Below, one piece after another: positions 53,143 through 64,000 of a DNA stretch of 64,000 nucleotides. Location: positions 1-64,000 of the forward strand of contig QANT01008649.1 of the NCBI GenBank assembly GCA_003254885.1. Direction: 5' to 3'. Position numbers and translations under genes: made by a program. Every line of letters starts with the position of its first letter. The first letter of the stretch is position 1. The stretch comes from Purshia tridentata (Eukaryota; Streptophyta; Magnoliopsida; Rosales; Rosaceae). The notes below the pieces were generated by a model, which saw only the letters and a program-made list of their open reading frames with translations, did no database searches and had not been told where the DNA came from.

Positions 53143-54186
53143 TGTTTTGATTGTGTAAGCCAATTTATTAATATTAATGGGAATTACACATCCACTTATT
53201 AGACTTGTTTGACATGTCACGTGTGTACTGAAAAAGACTGACAGCAATTGAGCATCAGCTCCTACAATCCGTGACAAAATTTTACCCTTTTTGTGTGAAA
53301 AAGAATTGGCAGTCGTAAAAATTAATTAAGCGGTGACGTACAATGCTTCTGTATGATTATAGAAAAGAGAGGTTCAATTCAAGCCTACCATTTTAGACTC
53401 TGAAGTATGTCGACTATCAACAATAGAAAAATAGCCAGTCATCCAATCGTGCTACGTACGACTGTGTACACACTTGTGGAGTCGATTTTTTATTTTAAAA
53501 ATATAAAAATCAAATTTGGGACAGAGACGGAGTTGATATCAAGAATGCAAAAATTCTACTCTCTTAAAATTGCTTGAAGGGGTCAAAAAAAAGTTTCCAT
53601 ATTCTGAACTTGCAGTTGCTTTCGTAACTGATTAAAGAAAAGTAGATATTATGTAGAAGAAGATGGGGCAACAACACCCAAGACTTTGTGCAGCAGATGG
53701 TCTAACAACTACCCCTTAAGCTTTATAGCATTTTCTTTTCTTATCAAACAATACTGGAGGAGGAGGCTTCAAAACAAAGGGATTAGAGGTTAACCCACCA
53801 CCTCTCTCTCTCTCAATCAAACTCTCACATTAGAGATGGGATCATACTCTGCAAGAACTTCCCAAATATTATTTTATAACTTAATTATAAATCTCATAAA
53901 TAAATTGTTCCCTTCTTATCATGTGTACTTGCTTATTCTGTTATACATTGCCAAAAAGAAAAAAAAAAAAAAAAGGGCTAGCATCATCATTATCCTGCCC
54001 TTTTACCAGAAAGACAATTATACATAATATCATACATTGAATTTTTCACCGTCCTCATTATTCTTTCTAAAACTCCCTAAAATTCCCAACATATATTATA
54101 TTGATTCCCAAACAACTCTATTTTCACTATTCTCTTTCTTCACTAGTTTTGTATTTGTATCTGTACTCCTCTACATTCGCTGCACT
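53143..54186. other. Intergenic region between tRNA-Cys and the DCD gene
   Basis: AT-rich, with a CT repeat near 53800 and an A run near 53957. It includes the DCD gene's 3' UTR. No gene supported. Confidence 0.55.
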
Positions 54187-55840
54187 TCAAGGTTCTTGGT
54201 CTGCAAATATATCCAACAGAGAGAGTGCCTGAAAAATCCAGAAACATGTATTAGAAACTTAGGACTACAGTTATATAATCCAAAAACAGAAAGTGTATGC
54301 CTAGTTAGTACTGAGCTTTGAGCTTTGGTTATGTAACATTACCTCTGGCACACTGAGCTCAAGACGGAACTTAGGGCCATCATAGTGGTGAAGAATTGGC
54401 CTGAAGGAGTCCTCTTCCAGTGGTTCACATACTTTCCTGGTAAAAACTCGTACCTGTTTGATAAAAGAGATGGGGGTGAGCAAATGAAACACACACCAAA
54501 ATAGTGAATCTTATAGCGATGAATCTTAATATCTGCTAGCAATTCTAGAAAAACCCCACTACTTCAGTCATGTATGTAGAAATCAATTACAAACCTGAGC
54601 TGGGAAACGTGACTCGCCAGGACATTTCTTGTCCTCCCAAGCCGTAGGATCAAAGTTGGTCCCTCCAAAGCTTGCAGCCTAAACATACAAGAAAGATTGT
54701 TTTGTTAACTACTGGTATTGGATTTTGTGCACAACACAAAATTAAGAACTTGGTATTTTTCCAAAGTAAGAAACATAAATTTCCCACAACAATTTTGTCT
54801 AAAGAAAAAGTAGGCAAAGTAAAAGTCAAAAGTCGTTTATATAAATACAAACCTCAAAAATTCCATGGAGCTGGTGGGTGGAGTAGTTGTAGAGGAAAAG
54901 GGGCAACCCTGGAGTTATGGCTCTAACTGAGTCACGGTAACGTGGTGGCAAACCTGAAAACATTATTACGATTTAGGTTTGATAGGAGAGAAAATCCAGT
55001 AGAAAACTAAATTTATACATATACCCTTAAATTTAAAGGAATTTATATAAAGGATCACATACCAAAAAGCTGCCTCTTGAGGTTCTCTTGCATGGTATCA
55101 TTGTTGCAGACAAAGATGTAACCACCAATGGTTTCATTTCTAGGCAGAGATTCAGATGGTGGTAGGGTCTTGAACCTTTTATCCACAGCACCTTTGCTGT
55201 CCTTGTTATTGTCATCACCACCTTTCTTCTTGTTGCTGTTGTTGTTGTTGTTCTTCTTCCCAATTTTGCTACCAACTCCATAATCGTCCTCAACCTTGTT
55301 CTTGTAGGGCTTTAGATTCACCATATTGTTGTTGATGTTGTGGTTCACAGGCTTGGAATAAATCCCCTTGTTGAAACCGCCATTGATGCCAACACTGTTC
55401 TGAGACCCAGCACCATAAACTGGTCCAACAGAACCCGACCCAAGTTTCCAACCATCATTGAAAGCATTAAAGTCTGAAGCTTTTGGCTTGAAAGTGTTCC
55501 ACCTATCATTGAACCCGTTCAATTCAGAAGCTTTTGGCTTGAAACTGTTCCAGCCGTCGTTGGTCGTCGAACCATTTGAGACAGACCCTTTTGGCTTCAG
55601 ATCGTCGACCCACCCATCATTGAACCCATTGAAATCGGACCCTTTTGGGGTCAGATTGATCAGAGAATTATTGACTTCACCACCAACTTTTATATCAAAG
55701 TTCCTTCTTGCATCAGGCCTTTTGCTCCCATATGAGTTGCTCCAAATCGAATCGTTGACTGAGAGGTTTGCAAGGTTTGAGGTCTGAACCCGAAGCTGAT
55801 CGCTGAATTGCCAAAACGACTGGTTGTTGTTATTCTCCAT
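54187..55840 (-). CDS. DCD-domain Asn-rich protein (NRP-like)
   Basis: Development-and-cell-death domain protein related to plant N-rich proteins, which act in ER/osmotic stress and programmed cell death. Five exons: 55840-55063, 54953-54853, 54678-54595, 54453-54343, 54228-54187; 1116 nt, 371 aa. The N-terminal 230 residues are Asn/Gly/Ser-rich and hold four tandem repeats of the type KPKxSxxNGFNDGW (about 64-77, 82-97, 101-114, 118-131) and a poly-Asn/Lys stretch. The DCD domain covers about 235-365: GGYIFVCNNDTMQENLKRQL, LFLYNYSTHQLHGIFEA, SRFPAQVRV and FRPILHHYDGPKFRLELS are hallmark strands. GT-AG introns sit inside the DCD region. The start codon is followed by MENNNNQSFW, matching the family. 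The 5' leader carries a GA repeat (about 55953-55975). Confidence 0.93.
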
Positions 55841-58570
55841 TTCTATCAAAACTCGGTCAGTAAACTACAAAACTCGATCTGGGTACTTGAAAAATCTCAA
55901 CTTTATGCACTGTATGTGAAGGTTAGAAAACAGAGCATCAAGAACAGATAGAGAGCGAGAGAGAGAGAGAAGAAAAACAGGGGAAGTGAGAGAATGTGAG
56001 AGAGGAAGTGGGTGAGAAGAGACTGTTAAATAAAGGGGTTGTGTACTATTCAGATTATGAATTAGGAAATTTCTAGGAAAGGAACAAAAGGGTTTAAGAG
56101 ATTGCGTGTCGAATCCTCAAAGGGGGAAAAAACCCCACCAAAATTTTATTACTTTTAATTTGCGATGGAAAATAATCACAAGTAAGTTAATTAAAATGTT
56201 GCTGTGAATTGTGATTATGAAGTTTGAGGTGGGGTGATGACAGCAAAACGCGTTGTTACGCTGTTGAAAGGTGAAGTGGCAGATTGAGAGACAGAGACAG
56301 AGACTGAGAGTGAGAGTGTTGGAGTGGAATGGAAGAGATTGGACAGCGGGATAAGGCGGGTTTGATGTAGTGGCACTTCTAGAAGGTCTTGGAGGTTCGG
56401 TGAGTTCACACACTGACTGTGAACCTTTTTTTNTTTTTTTTGGTTTTTTCCTTAGGAGCTAAGACTTGAAAAAAAAGGGAGGGACAAGACGCGTAATAGG
56501 TGAGTGTGTGACTTGGCCATGAGGGCTACACGTCCGAATGAAGTTTCTACATGTGGAGGTTTGGAGCTTCATTTTGATATACCGATTTTACCCCCACTGC
56601 CGACGGTAATGTTGTTGAACCAATCAATCCCCTGGCCATCAAAAAATATGTTGTTGAACCAATCTTACATTACATTAGAGTTAAATCAAAAATTCACCTT
56701 TATCCATACCTTTACACGTGCATTTGTTATTTTTCGACAAATATCACGCTCCACTTTCTTAACAGACATATGGCTTTAAAGATAAAGTAAACAATTTAGT
56801 GGCCAAAGAAAGATAATGTAAACATGAAATATATGAAATTTCATATAAAAAAATAGAAATATATGAAGTTCTTTACAATTTACATGTATATAATTTAGGT
56901 TACTTTAGGTAGAAGACCAAAATGAGAAAACTTAATCTATAGTCCACCCAATTCAATCCTTAACACTTATGATAAAATTCTTACCGAATACTTAGTAATT
57001 CTTGTTGAGCACTCAAAATGTAACCTACATTTACAACTTGTATCTGCAATCTAAAAATCAACATATGCAAACTAAAAAGTTGTATATGTTACTTAAAATC
57101 TGCATGCCGATGAAATATATATCTGTATCTGCTTCCGCCAAACTCTCAGCAGCACTTGTTAACCTTTTTCTCTCTTCCAAACGGGTGCATACAAGTAGAA
57201 TGGTAATTAACTTAATTTTTCTAAATGAATTTTTAATTGAGAACCTTAAATTATTTTATTTTTAAGAATAATTTATATTATAAATTATGATGCTTTGAAG
57301 ATTTGCAAAGTTTGATATGGTTGTTTTAGTAAATACCACATATCTTTCATAAGCAACAAACGCACAAGAAAGACATGGTCAAAGGTCCTCCCTTGATGGT
57401 ATATCATGATTAACAGAGCGAGAAAAATTATATTTAAACTTTTGAAGGCCTGATTTGATCAAACATTTTAAAAATGTATGTATGCACCCTAAAATTTTTT
57501 CAGTGCATTAATTTTCACAAAAAATAGCATTGTTTATTTGAAATTTCTTTTTATCGTTAATGTACTTATAAAATTATATATATTGTATTGGTATGCTTTC
57601 AAATTGTAATGCGTTATATCCACACGATAAAGTAGAGATAAAAAGATTAAGAATTGAGGTGAATCGTGAATGCTTGTGGTGCATATAAAGGCATATGAAC
57701 TTTTCAAAGGGCTATGATTTAAAGTCTAGTTTAGTTTAGTTTAGTTTAATATATCAAAACTAATTACAATGTGTAAGGCTAGGTATGCAAGGAAACAAAA
57801 AGAAAAAAAGAGAGAGGAGAAGATAAAGGAGAGAATAAGGGAGAGAAATAAGAATACAATCAATTAATTAAAGATAAAATTGTGAATTAGAGTTGGCCAG
57901 TCGGTCGAGTATAAAGTACCCCTATACATACTTGGGTTCGAAATCTTCTCTCCAATTAAGAGTTTAGAATTTAACAATATAGTTTAGTGCGATGATTAAG
58001 GATTTTGTATCTAAAAATGTGTGTTTAATATTTTTTTGCAGAGATAATTGTCATTTTGGGGCCAGCAACTCGATAAATACTGGCATATGGCCAAGTTGGT
58101 TCAGTATTCCACAAATTGTGGATTGTGGGTGTGTCACAATCGAACCAGACCACCACTTTCCAGTCGGTGGGTCGGTTTGAATCACCCCATTGCTCATCTC
58201 TAGTTTCTTTTTCTTTTTTTGTCAATGAAATGATATATTACTAGCTATATATATATATATTATGTTAGATTTTAAATCACTATTATACATTGCTATATGA
58301 TCTCACTTAATGAACAATATTATTAATTAAAGATTTGATAACATAAAATCACATACGGCAGACCTACTATGCTGCTAATATGCATAGCCCACCAATTTTA
58401 AAATTGTATCAAATAATGATGTGTTTTTCCTTCAATGTTGATGTCTGAAGGTGGTCCAACTCTTTTTCTCAACCAATCAAACGCTGTAGAGCAAATCACT
58501 AGCAAAGAGTTGGTACTTGGTTTAGAATTATCTAACCAACAAAATATTTTAACAAAAACCAAAAAAAAAA
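55841..58570. other. Intergenic region between the DCD gene and tRNA-Val
   Basis: Holds the DCD promoter/5' leader; a single N at 56433 lies in a T run. A 16-bp sequence ending TTGAACCAATC recurs about 40 bp apart near 56610-56665. An AGTTT pentanucleotide array lies near 57727-57749. A tRNA-like B-box (GGTTCGAAATC, near 57934) hints at a SINE remnant, too weak to annotate. No protein gene supported. Confidence 0.55.
57727..57749. repeat. (AGTTT)n pentanucleotide microsatellite
   Basis: Four to five AGTTT units in AT-rich intergenic DNA. Confidence 0.8.
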
Positions 58571-58644
58571 TGGCTTCGCCCGGGTTCGAACCGGAGACCT
58601 TCAGTGTGTTAGACTGACGTGATAACCAACTACACCACGAAACC
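58571..58644 (-). tRNA. tRNA-Val (AAC)
   Basis: 74-nt cloverleaf on the minus strand. The acceptor stem pairs GGTTTCG with CGAAGCC (one U-G pair), discriminator A. A box is TGGTGTAGTTGG, B box GGTTCGAACC. Anticodon loop CTAACAC gives AAC, reading GUU (and GUC via inosine). A long T run (A run at about 58560-58570 on the plus strand) follows directly as terminator. Confidence 0.97.
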
Positions 58645-60450
58645 GTTGATGATAAGAGTCTTGTAAATAATGTATGATAACTAAGAATCCATGAAAGTAA
58701 AAGAGGGCTAAGACTTCAGCGGGACTTGAACAGTTGGACGTTGGATGGTAAACAAATTTCAATTAATTTTTACGTCTAGTAGATCATATAATTAGTACAT
58801 GATCAATGAGTATGAAACATCATTTGTATACAACGAATTGATACAAATTTATGGCTAGAATGTTAAAGAGTTCTTTATCAATAAGCCACAAATTGCAAAC
58901 TTTTTTTAGTGTCATTTCTAACTATTTATTTTGAAGGCAAAAACAATATTTTTCAGTCATAATATAAGAAAAAATTAAGCATGGAGCATTCAGCACTATT
59001 CAAATTCAAGCATACCCAAATAAGGTGTTCAAAGCATGCCACCTTTTAAATTTTTTTTTTTAAAAAAATTTTATAATTATTTTTTAAAACTCAAGCATAG
59101 AGCATTGCAACTTCTAAGTAGGATCTTTGAGCTAAGTGTACTGCATTCGAACGCCCAAATAAAGTGTTCGAATGACTAATTCAATATTTTTTTTATTTTA
59201 GTTTTTGTCTAAATTTATAGGATCTTTAATCTAATACATCACTTATCATGTAAAATCTTACACACATTGAAAGAAAATATAAATCGGTGAAAATTACACA
59301 ATTCAACAAAGTGCAACTCTCTAAATAAATTATAACTGAATGAGGATTACATCGAATTCTTTTTAGCTTAGGGCTTATGATGTATTCTTTAGGATTTAGG
59401 GTTAAAGCCTTAAAACCCTAAATATGAAATTATAAAACCTAAACTCTAAAGGCTTAAACTTCAAACCAATACTACATCATTCAACATGGTGTAACTCTAT
59501 GAAATTATAATTTGTAATTAATTCGATCTTGTATTGCATTCAAACAAATGAAGTGTAACTCTATAAAAGTTACATACAGCCTCAAGAAAAAAAGCTTAAT
59601 TTTAAGCCACTCCCATGTAGTTTAAAAATAAATAGATATTTTACAAGAGTTTATAAGTAAAACTTGCAAATTTTTATTGGTTTTATCTAATTTACCTATA
59701 AATGGCATGTTTAGTCTGTATGGTTTCACCAATCTTTCAGTGCTACTTATGTCGTTACAATTGTTGGTATACACTGCCTAATGTCTATTACGATTTACAA
59801 TTCAAAGATATAGTTTAATTTTGTCCATTAAGCTTTTTAGAGAAAGTTCCACATGGTGGTCTTACATAGTAATGCCTCTTTGATTGCTAATTAATTTTGA
59901 GTTGAATGCCCTAAAATTCGTTAGTACGTAGCATAAAAGCAGGTTATATATTAATTAACACTACTATAAGTGAAATGAAGCCATGCACATTGATTGCCTC
60001 CAGTACTTAAACGTGCAATATCTCTGCTGCCTAACTTTTGATGATTTACATAGAAGGAGAATTGACGAATGTGCATGGCAGCCAACATTCTGACACCAAA
60101 CACGTACACATATTGTAATTAATTGCCGCAAGAAAAGGTAATTAAGCATTGAAGAGGAAGCCTTGGCCAAAAAAAAAAGAATTAAAGAGGAAGCATCCAG
60201 TGGCAAAAGTCTCATTGAATAATTGAATCAAAGTGATTGTTGGCGGCTAAAAATGAAATCAGGCTATAGATATATAGGTGGCGGAATCTCGAACCCATTT
60301 CAAAGCCAAAGGCAGACAGAACCGTCTCTTTATTGTCTGCTCTCCTTCTCTTCATTAACCACCCAAACCCCTCCCACTTTCCTCTTTATATATTAATTAA
60401 ATTCCCTTTTTAGAAAGAGGCAGTTGAGAGAGAAAGAGGAAGAGAATAAT
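58645..60450. other. Intergenic region and promoter of the KAS gene
   Basis: AT-rich. Two imperfect copies of a GTGTTC-A-A/CCCAAATAA-AGTGTTC motif lie near 59025 and 59150. An inverted telomere-like pair lies at 59394-59423. A TATA-like TTTATATATTA near 60385 sits about 65 bp before the KAS start codon and may be its TATA box. No gene supported. Confidence 0.55.
59394..59423. repeat. Perfect 10-bp inverted repeat with telomere-like units
   Basis: ATTTAGGGTT (59394-59403) and AACCCTAAAT (59414-59423) are exact reverse complements around a 10-nt loop. Each contains one plant telomere unit (TTTAGGG). Confidence 0.9.
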
Positions 60451-63219
60451 ATGGCAGGTATTGCTGGTCCTTGTTCTTCTTTGGTACTGTTTAGAGCAAG
60501 AGAAGCAGGAAACAATGGAGCTTTTCTGGGACAGTATGATGGGCTTAGGCCAGTGGAGTGCATGCATATGTCTTTAGCTGGCACTAAGTCACATGGGTTT
60601 GTTCAAACTTCAGGTCAAATGAATTCTACAATTTACTCAATTTCGATTTTCATTCTGTTTTTATAATGGATAGAGATTATGATTCATAAGCTAAGTGAAA
60701 AGGATATTCATGGTATTGTTTATAAGTACTTTTGTGGGTGTGTTGGGTTAAATTTGTGCCACTCTTCCTATAGTGTGTGAAGTTTGAACTGCATGGTTGG
60801 ATATTAGTTTTGTCTTATACCAAGTTCTCCTAAATTGGTTCACAATAGTGAAAAGCTAGCAATTTGTTGGTGTGCTATGTTGATCCATCTTTTTGGTAAT
60901 TAATAATTATAGACCTTTTTGATGTGATATGTTATGTTGTCGGATTATTAGTCTGAATGAATGATGAAGTAAAATTTTATTTGAATATGTGGTCTAAATT
61001 GTAATTAGAGGACTTTCCTTTATCTACTCATTCAGTTAATTGAAATTAATTGTCATCTTTACTTGTGTGTTTAGCTTTTCCATTCTCAGCAACAAAATGC
61101 AAAACAATCAAGGCCATGGCATCTCCAACTGTTTCTGCTCCCAAGCGAGAAAAAGATCCCAAGAAACGAATTGTAATAACAGGAATGGGTCTAGTCTCAG
61201 TTTTTGGGAGTGACATTGATACATACTACAGCAGACTCCTGGAGGGAGAGAGTGGGATCAGTCTAATAGACAGATTTGATGCTTCAAACTTCTCAGTTCG
61301 ATTCGCGGGACAGATACGTGATTTCTCTTCTAAAGGCTACATTGATGAGAAGAATGATCGCCGCCTCGATGATTGCTGGAGATATTGTTTGGTTGCTGGC
61401 AAAAGGGCCCTTGAAGATGCCAACCTTGGACCTCAAGTTGTTCAAACTGTCAGTCACATTCTATTTGCTGCAAATTGCATATATTTCAGGGTTTTCACCC
61501 ATTATGATATTGAGAACTTATATAATCCATTGCTTCTATGTTTAACAGATGGACAGAACAAAGATTGGAGTGTTGATTGGGACAGGCATTGGAGGCCTAA
61601 CAGCTTTCAGTGATGGAGTGGAAGCTCTTGTTCAAAAGGGATATACAAAGATGAGTCCTTTTTTTATTCCTTACACCGTTTCTAATATGGGATCAGCTTT
61701 GTTAGCAATAGACACTGGCTTAATGGGACCCACTTACAGCATCTCTACTGCTTGTGCCTCTGCAAACCACTGCTTCAATGCAGCTGCAAATCACATTAGA
61801 AGAGGTGATGCAGATATTATGGTAGTTGGTGGGACTGAGGCCACAGTCACGGCTACTGGTGTTGGCGGGTTTATTGCTTGCCGTGCTTTGTCTCAGAGAA
61901 ATGATGAACCCCAGAGAGCTTCTAGACCATGGGAGAAGGATCGTGATGGTTTCGTTTTGGGAGAAGGCTCTGGTATACTGGTAATTGAAAAACCATATAT
62001 CATTCTTCTTCTGCACTGTCACTTCTATGTATTGTAGTCCCAACATGTGAATACATGGCTTTTTGTTCATCGAGGATATATAGATTATGGAGAGCTTGGA
62101 GAGCGCATTGAAAAGAGGAGCAAATATAGTTGCAGAGTACTTAGGAGGTGCTGTAACTTGTGATGCTTATCACATGACAAATCCAAGGCCAGATGGTCTT
62201 GGAGTATCATCTTGCATAACCAAGAGTTTAGAAGATGCTGGAGTTTCCCCTGAAGAGGTAATTAAATTAACACCATTTGTTCATCTCCTACTAAACTAGG
62301 GTATTAATCCTCCATGAATATTTCTAATGCCCATTGTTCAAAGGTCAACTATGTCAATGCTCATGCAACATCCACAAAAGCAGGGGATTTGGTTGAGTTT
62401 AATGCAATCAAAAAGGTCTTCAAGGACACATCTGAGATAAAGATAAATGGGACCAAGGCAAGACACCTAAATCCCTTACTACCAATTTGCATATTTAATT
62501 TTACTATAATACCAATTTCCATATTTACTTTTACATATTCATGAAATCATTAGGGAAAACAAAAACCAATTATACTAATCATTCATGTTCAAATAAGAAA
62601 CCTATGTTCTGATGTTTCTAATTTTTTTGTCGGAAATGATAATGGGGGTCATGCGACTGCTTGAAAATTATTCACATTCACTTGAAAACTGGCAAGAACA
62701 GTATTCACATGAAAACAGCGCATTGTAATTATATTGTTCTTTCTTCTTGTTGCAGTCAATGACTGGACATGCTCTCGGGGCTGCTGGTGGATTGGAAGCC
62801 ATAGCAACCATCAAAGCAATCAACACTGGCTGGCTCCATCCAACAATTAACCAAGATGTATTGCACCAACACCTTCAATTTCCCAACTTTTCCTGCATAT
62901 GGTTTATTTAAAGTTTTTCCATTGGTATTCTTACTCAGGTTTTTATAATGCTTTTGATTCATAGAACTTGGATCCTGCTGTTACAATTGACACTGTCCCT
63001 AAATTGAAGAAGAAACATGAAGTCAATGTTGGTATGCGTTTTCACACTCTCATTAAGATGCCAAAATGCATTAGAGAAGGCATCAATTTGTGAATTTCCT
63101 TAATTGCATTCCAGTATCCATATTTGACTAATCAAACTTTTCTACTTGCAGCTATGTCAAACTCATTTGGCTTTGGTGGCCACAATTCTGTGGTTGTTTT
63201 TGCCCCTTACACTCCCTAA
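60451..63219 (+). CDS. 3-oxoacyl-ACP synthase I type (KAS I-like), chloroplastic
   Basis: Condensing enzyme of plastid type II fatty acid synthesis (acyl-ACP + malonyl-ACP elongation). Eight exons: 60451-60613, 61075-61448, 61549-61980, 62084-62257, 62344-62457, 62756-62857, 62965-63031, 63152-63219; 1494 nt, 497 aa. A Ser-rich transit peptide precedes [16 protein letters not shown]. The Cys-His-His triad is intact: Cys248 in [12 protein letters not shown], His388 in NAHATST, His424 in [24 protein letters not shown] closes the C terminus. Family motifs such as [12 protein letters not shown] and CDAYHMT place it with KAS I rather than KAS II, but substitutions (ASANHC for ATSNYC, MTGHALG for MIGHCLG, TGWL...[11 protein letters not shown]) suggest a diverged KAS I paralogue. 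Intron 5 (62458-62755) has a GC donor (AAG/GCAAGA). Confidence 0.92.
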
Positions 63220-64000
63220 ATAACATTCAAGCCAAGCAGTCGAGCATTATTTTCCACTAATCTTTCTCTAATTGGATCCATTCCTTGGGATGTTTCATTT
63301 CTCAAATTAGTTTTTTTTTTTTTTTCATTGAATAAAACATTAAAACCACTTTTTTTGCGTGGCTCTTAGTCAGTAGGGGGCAGTGGGCATGTTTTCTGAT
63401 TTATATGTTTGTCATGCAAATGAACTTTGTATTGGGAGTTCAAAACATAGTGGACCTATTGTAGAAACAATTATGGGCTTGAATAAAGCATTACCTTCAC
63501 CTTACTCTTCCCAATTTAATTGGGCTAATGAAATTGATATGTATTAGGAACATAGACCTTAGTGGTACGAACCTAACAAACCAAAAAACTTGAGAGATTA
63601 AACTTAACAAAATCTATTAAGGAATCTATCCAAAACAAAAAAACTTATTACATATTTTACCCAACCAAAAAAAAACTCTGATTAAGGGTGCTAAGAAATT
63701 TTACTAATTTTTTATAATGGATTCAAGATTACTAAAATTTCCTTTCCATTTTGACAACTGAATACTATATTTGCCATTTTTGTCCAAGAAATAACAAAGA
63801 GAATCCACCAAAAGAAATAAGGAAGATAAAGACATTATCATCCAATCAGAGACTCCTAGGTATATATGTTACTTAGAAGTTGAGAGACTAATCAATATTG
63901 AGAATTGAGTCTATTCTATGTTCTCCAAATTAAACATCAAATTATTTTCATATTCCTTCTTCAACATGGTACTGGCTATTTGGAGTTGAAGTCAGAACAA
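63220..64000. other. Downstream flank of the KAS gene
   Basis: 3' UTR then AT-rich DNA with a T run near 63310. Nothing else supported up to the window end. Confidence 0.6.

Overview
The window is nuclear DNA of a flowering plant, most likely a woody rosid eudicot (the family cannot be fixed from sequence alone). The evidence is intron-rich genes with GT-AG borders and AT-rich introns, plant-only families (CBL calcium sensors, FTSHI2, KELP, SKIP8, DCD/NRP, PADRE), plastid transit peptides, plant-type tRNAs and AT-rich intergenic DNA. All exon-intron models below were assembled by eye. Each summed to a multiple of three with an open frame and agrees with remembered family sequence.

Layout. 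1-7.7 kb: intergenic DNA, then a GDSL esterase/lipase gene whose first exon carries a 644-bp solo LTR, followed tail-to-tail by a CBL gene. 7.7-11.9 kb: intergenic DNA and a second tandem CBL copy. 12-22 kb: a promoter rich in site II motifs and a 15-exon RING+PHD protein. 22-25 kb: a SINA-type E3 ligase on the minus strand. 27-32.5 kb: FTSHI2, an inactive FtsH-like plastid AAA protein. 33-37 kb: a mid-SUN nuclear envelope/ER protein. 37-39 kb: a non-autonomous TIR element holding a 177-nt all-purine tract. 39.6-41.8 kb: SKIP8. 42.5-43.4 kb: a second TIR-type element. 44 kb: tRNA-Gln. 44.4-46 kb: a small Cys-motif protein, probably plastidial, of unknown role. 47.6-48.8 kb: the coactivator KELP. 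50-52.8 kb: a divergent pair encoding a PADRE protein and a glutaredoxin-like protein. 53.1 kb: tRNA-Cys. 54.2-55.8 kb: a DCD-domain Asn-rich protein. 58.6 kb: tRNA-Val. 60.5-63.2 kb: a plastid 3-ketoacyl-ACP synthase I-type gene.

The genes do not form a pathway; they are ordinary neighbours on a plant chromosome. Three themes recur: calcium and membrane signalling through N-myristoylated proteins, plastid function (FTSHI2 import motor, KAS I fatty acid synthesis, the Cys-motif protein), and ubiquitin ligases (SINA, SKIP8 and probably the RING-PHD protein). I found no convincing new biological system. The most notable points are the LTR-disrupted GDSL gene with a duplicated start region, a CBL copy that has lost the myristoylation glycine, a tandem exon duplication in the RING-PHD gene, two GC-AG introns, and two apparently undescribed TIR elements.
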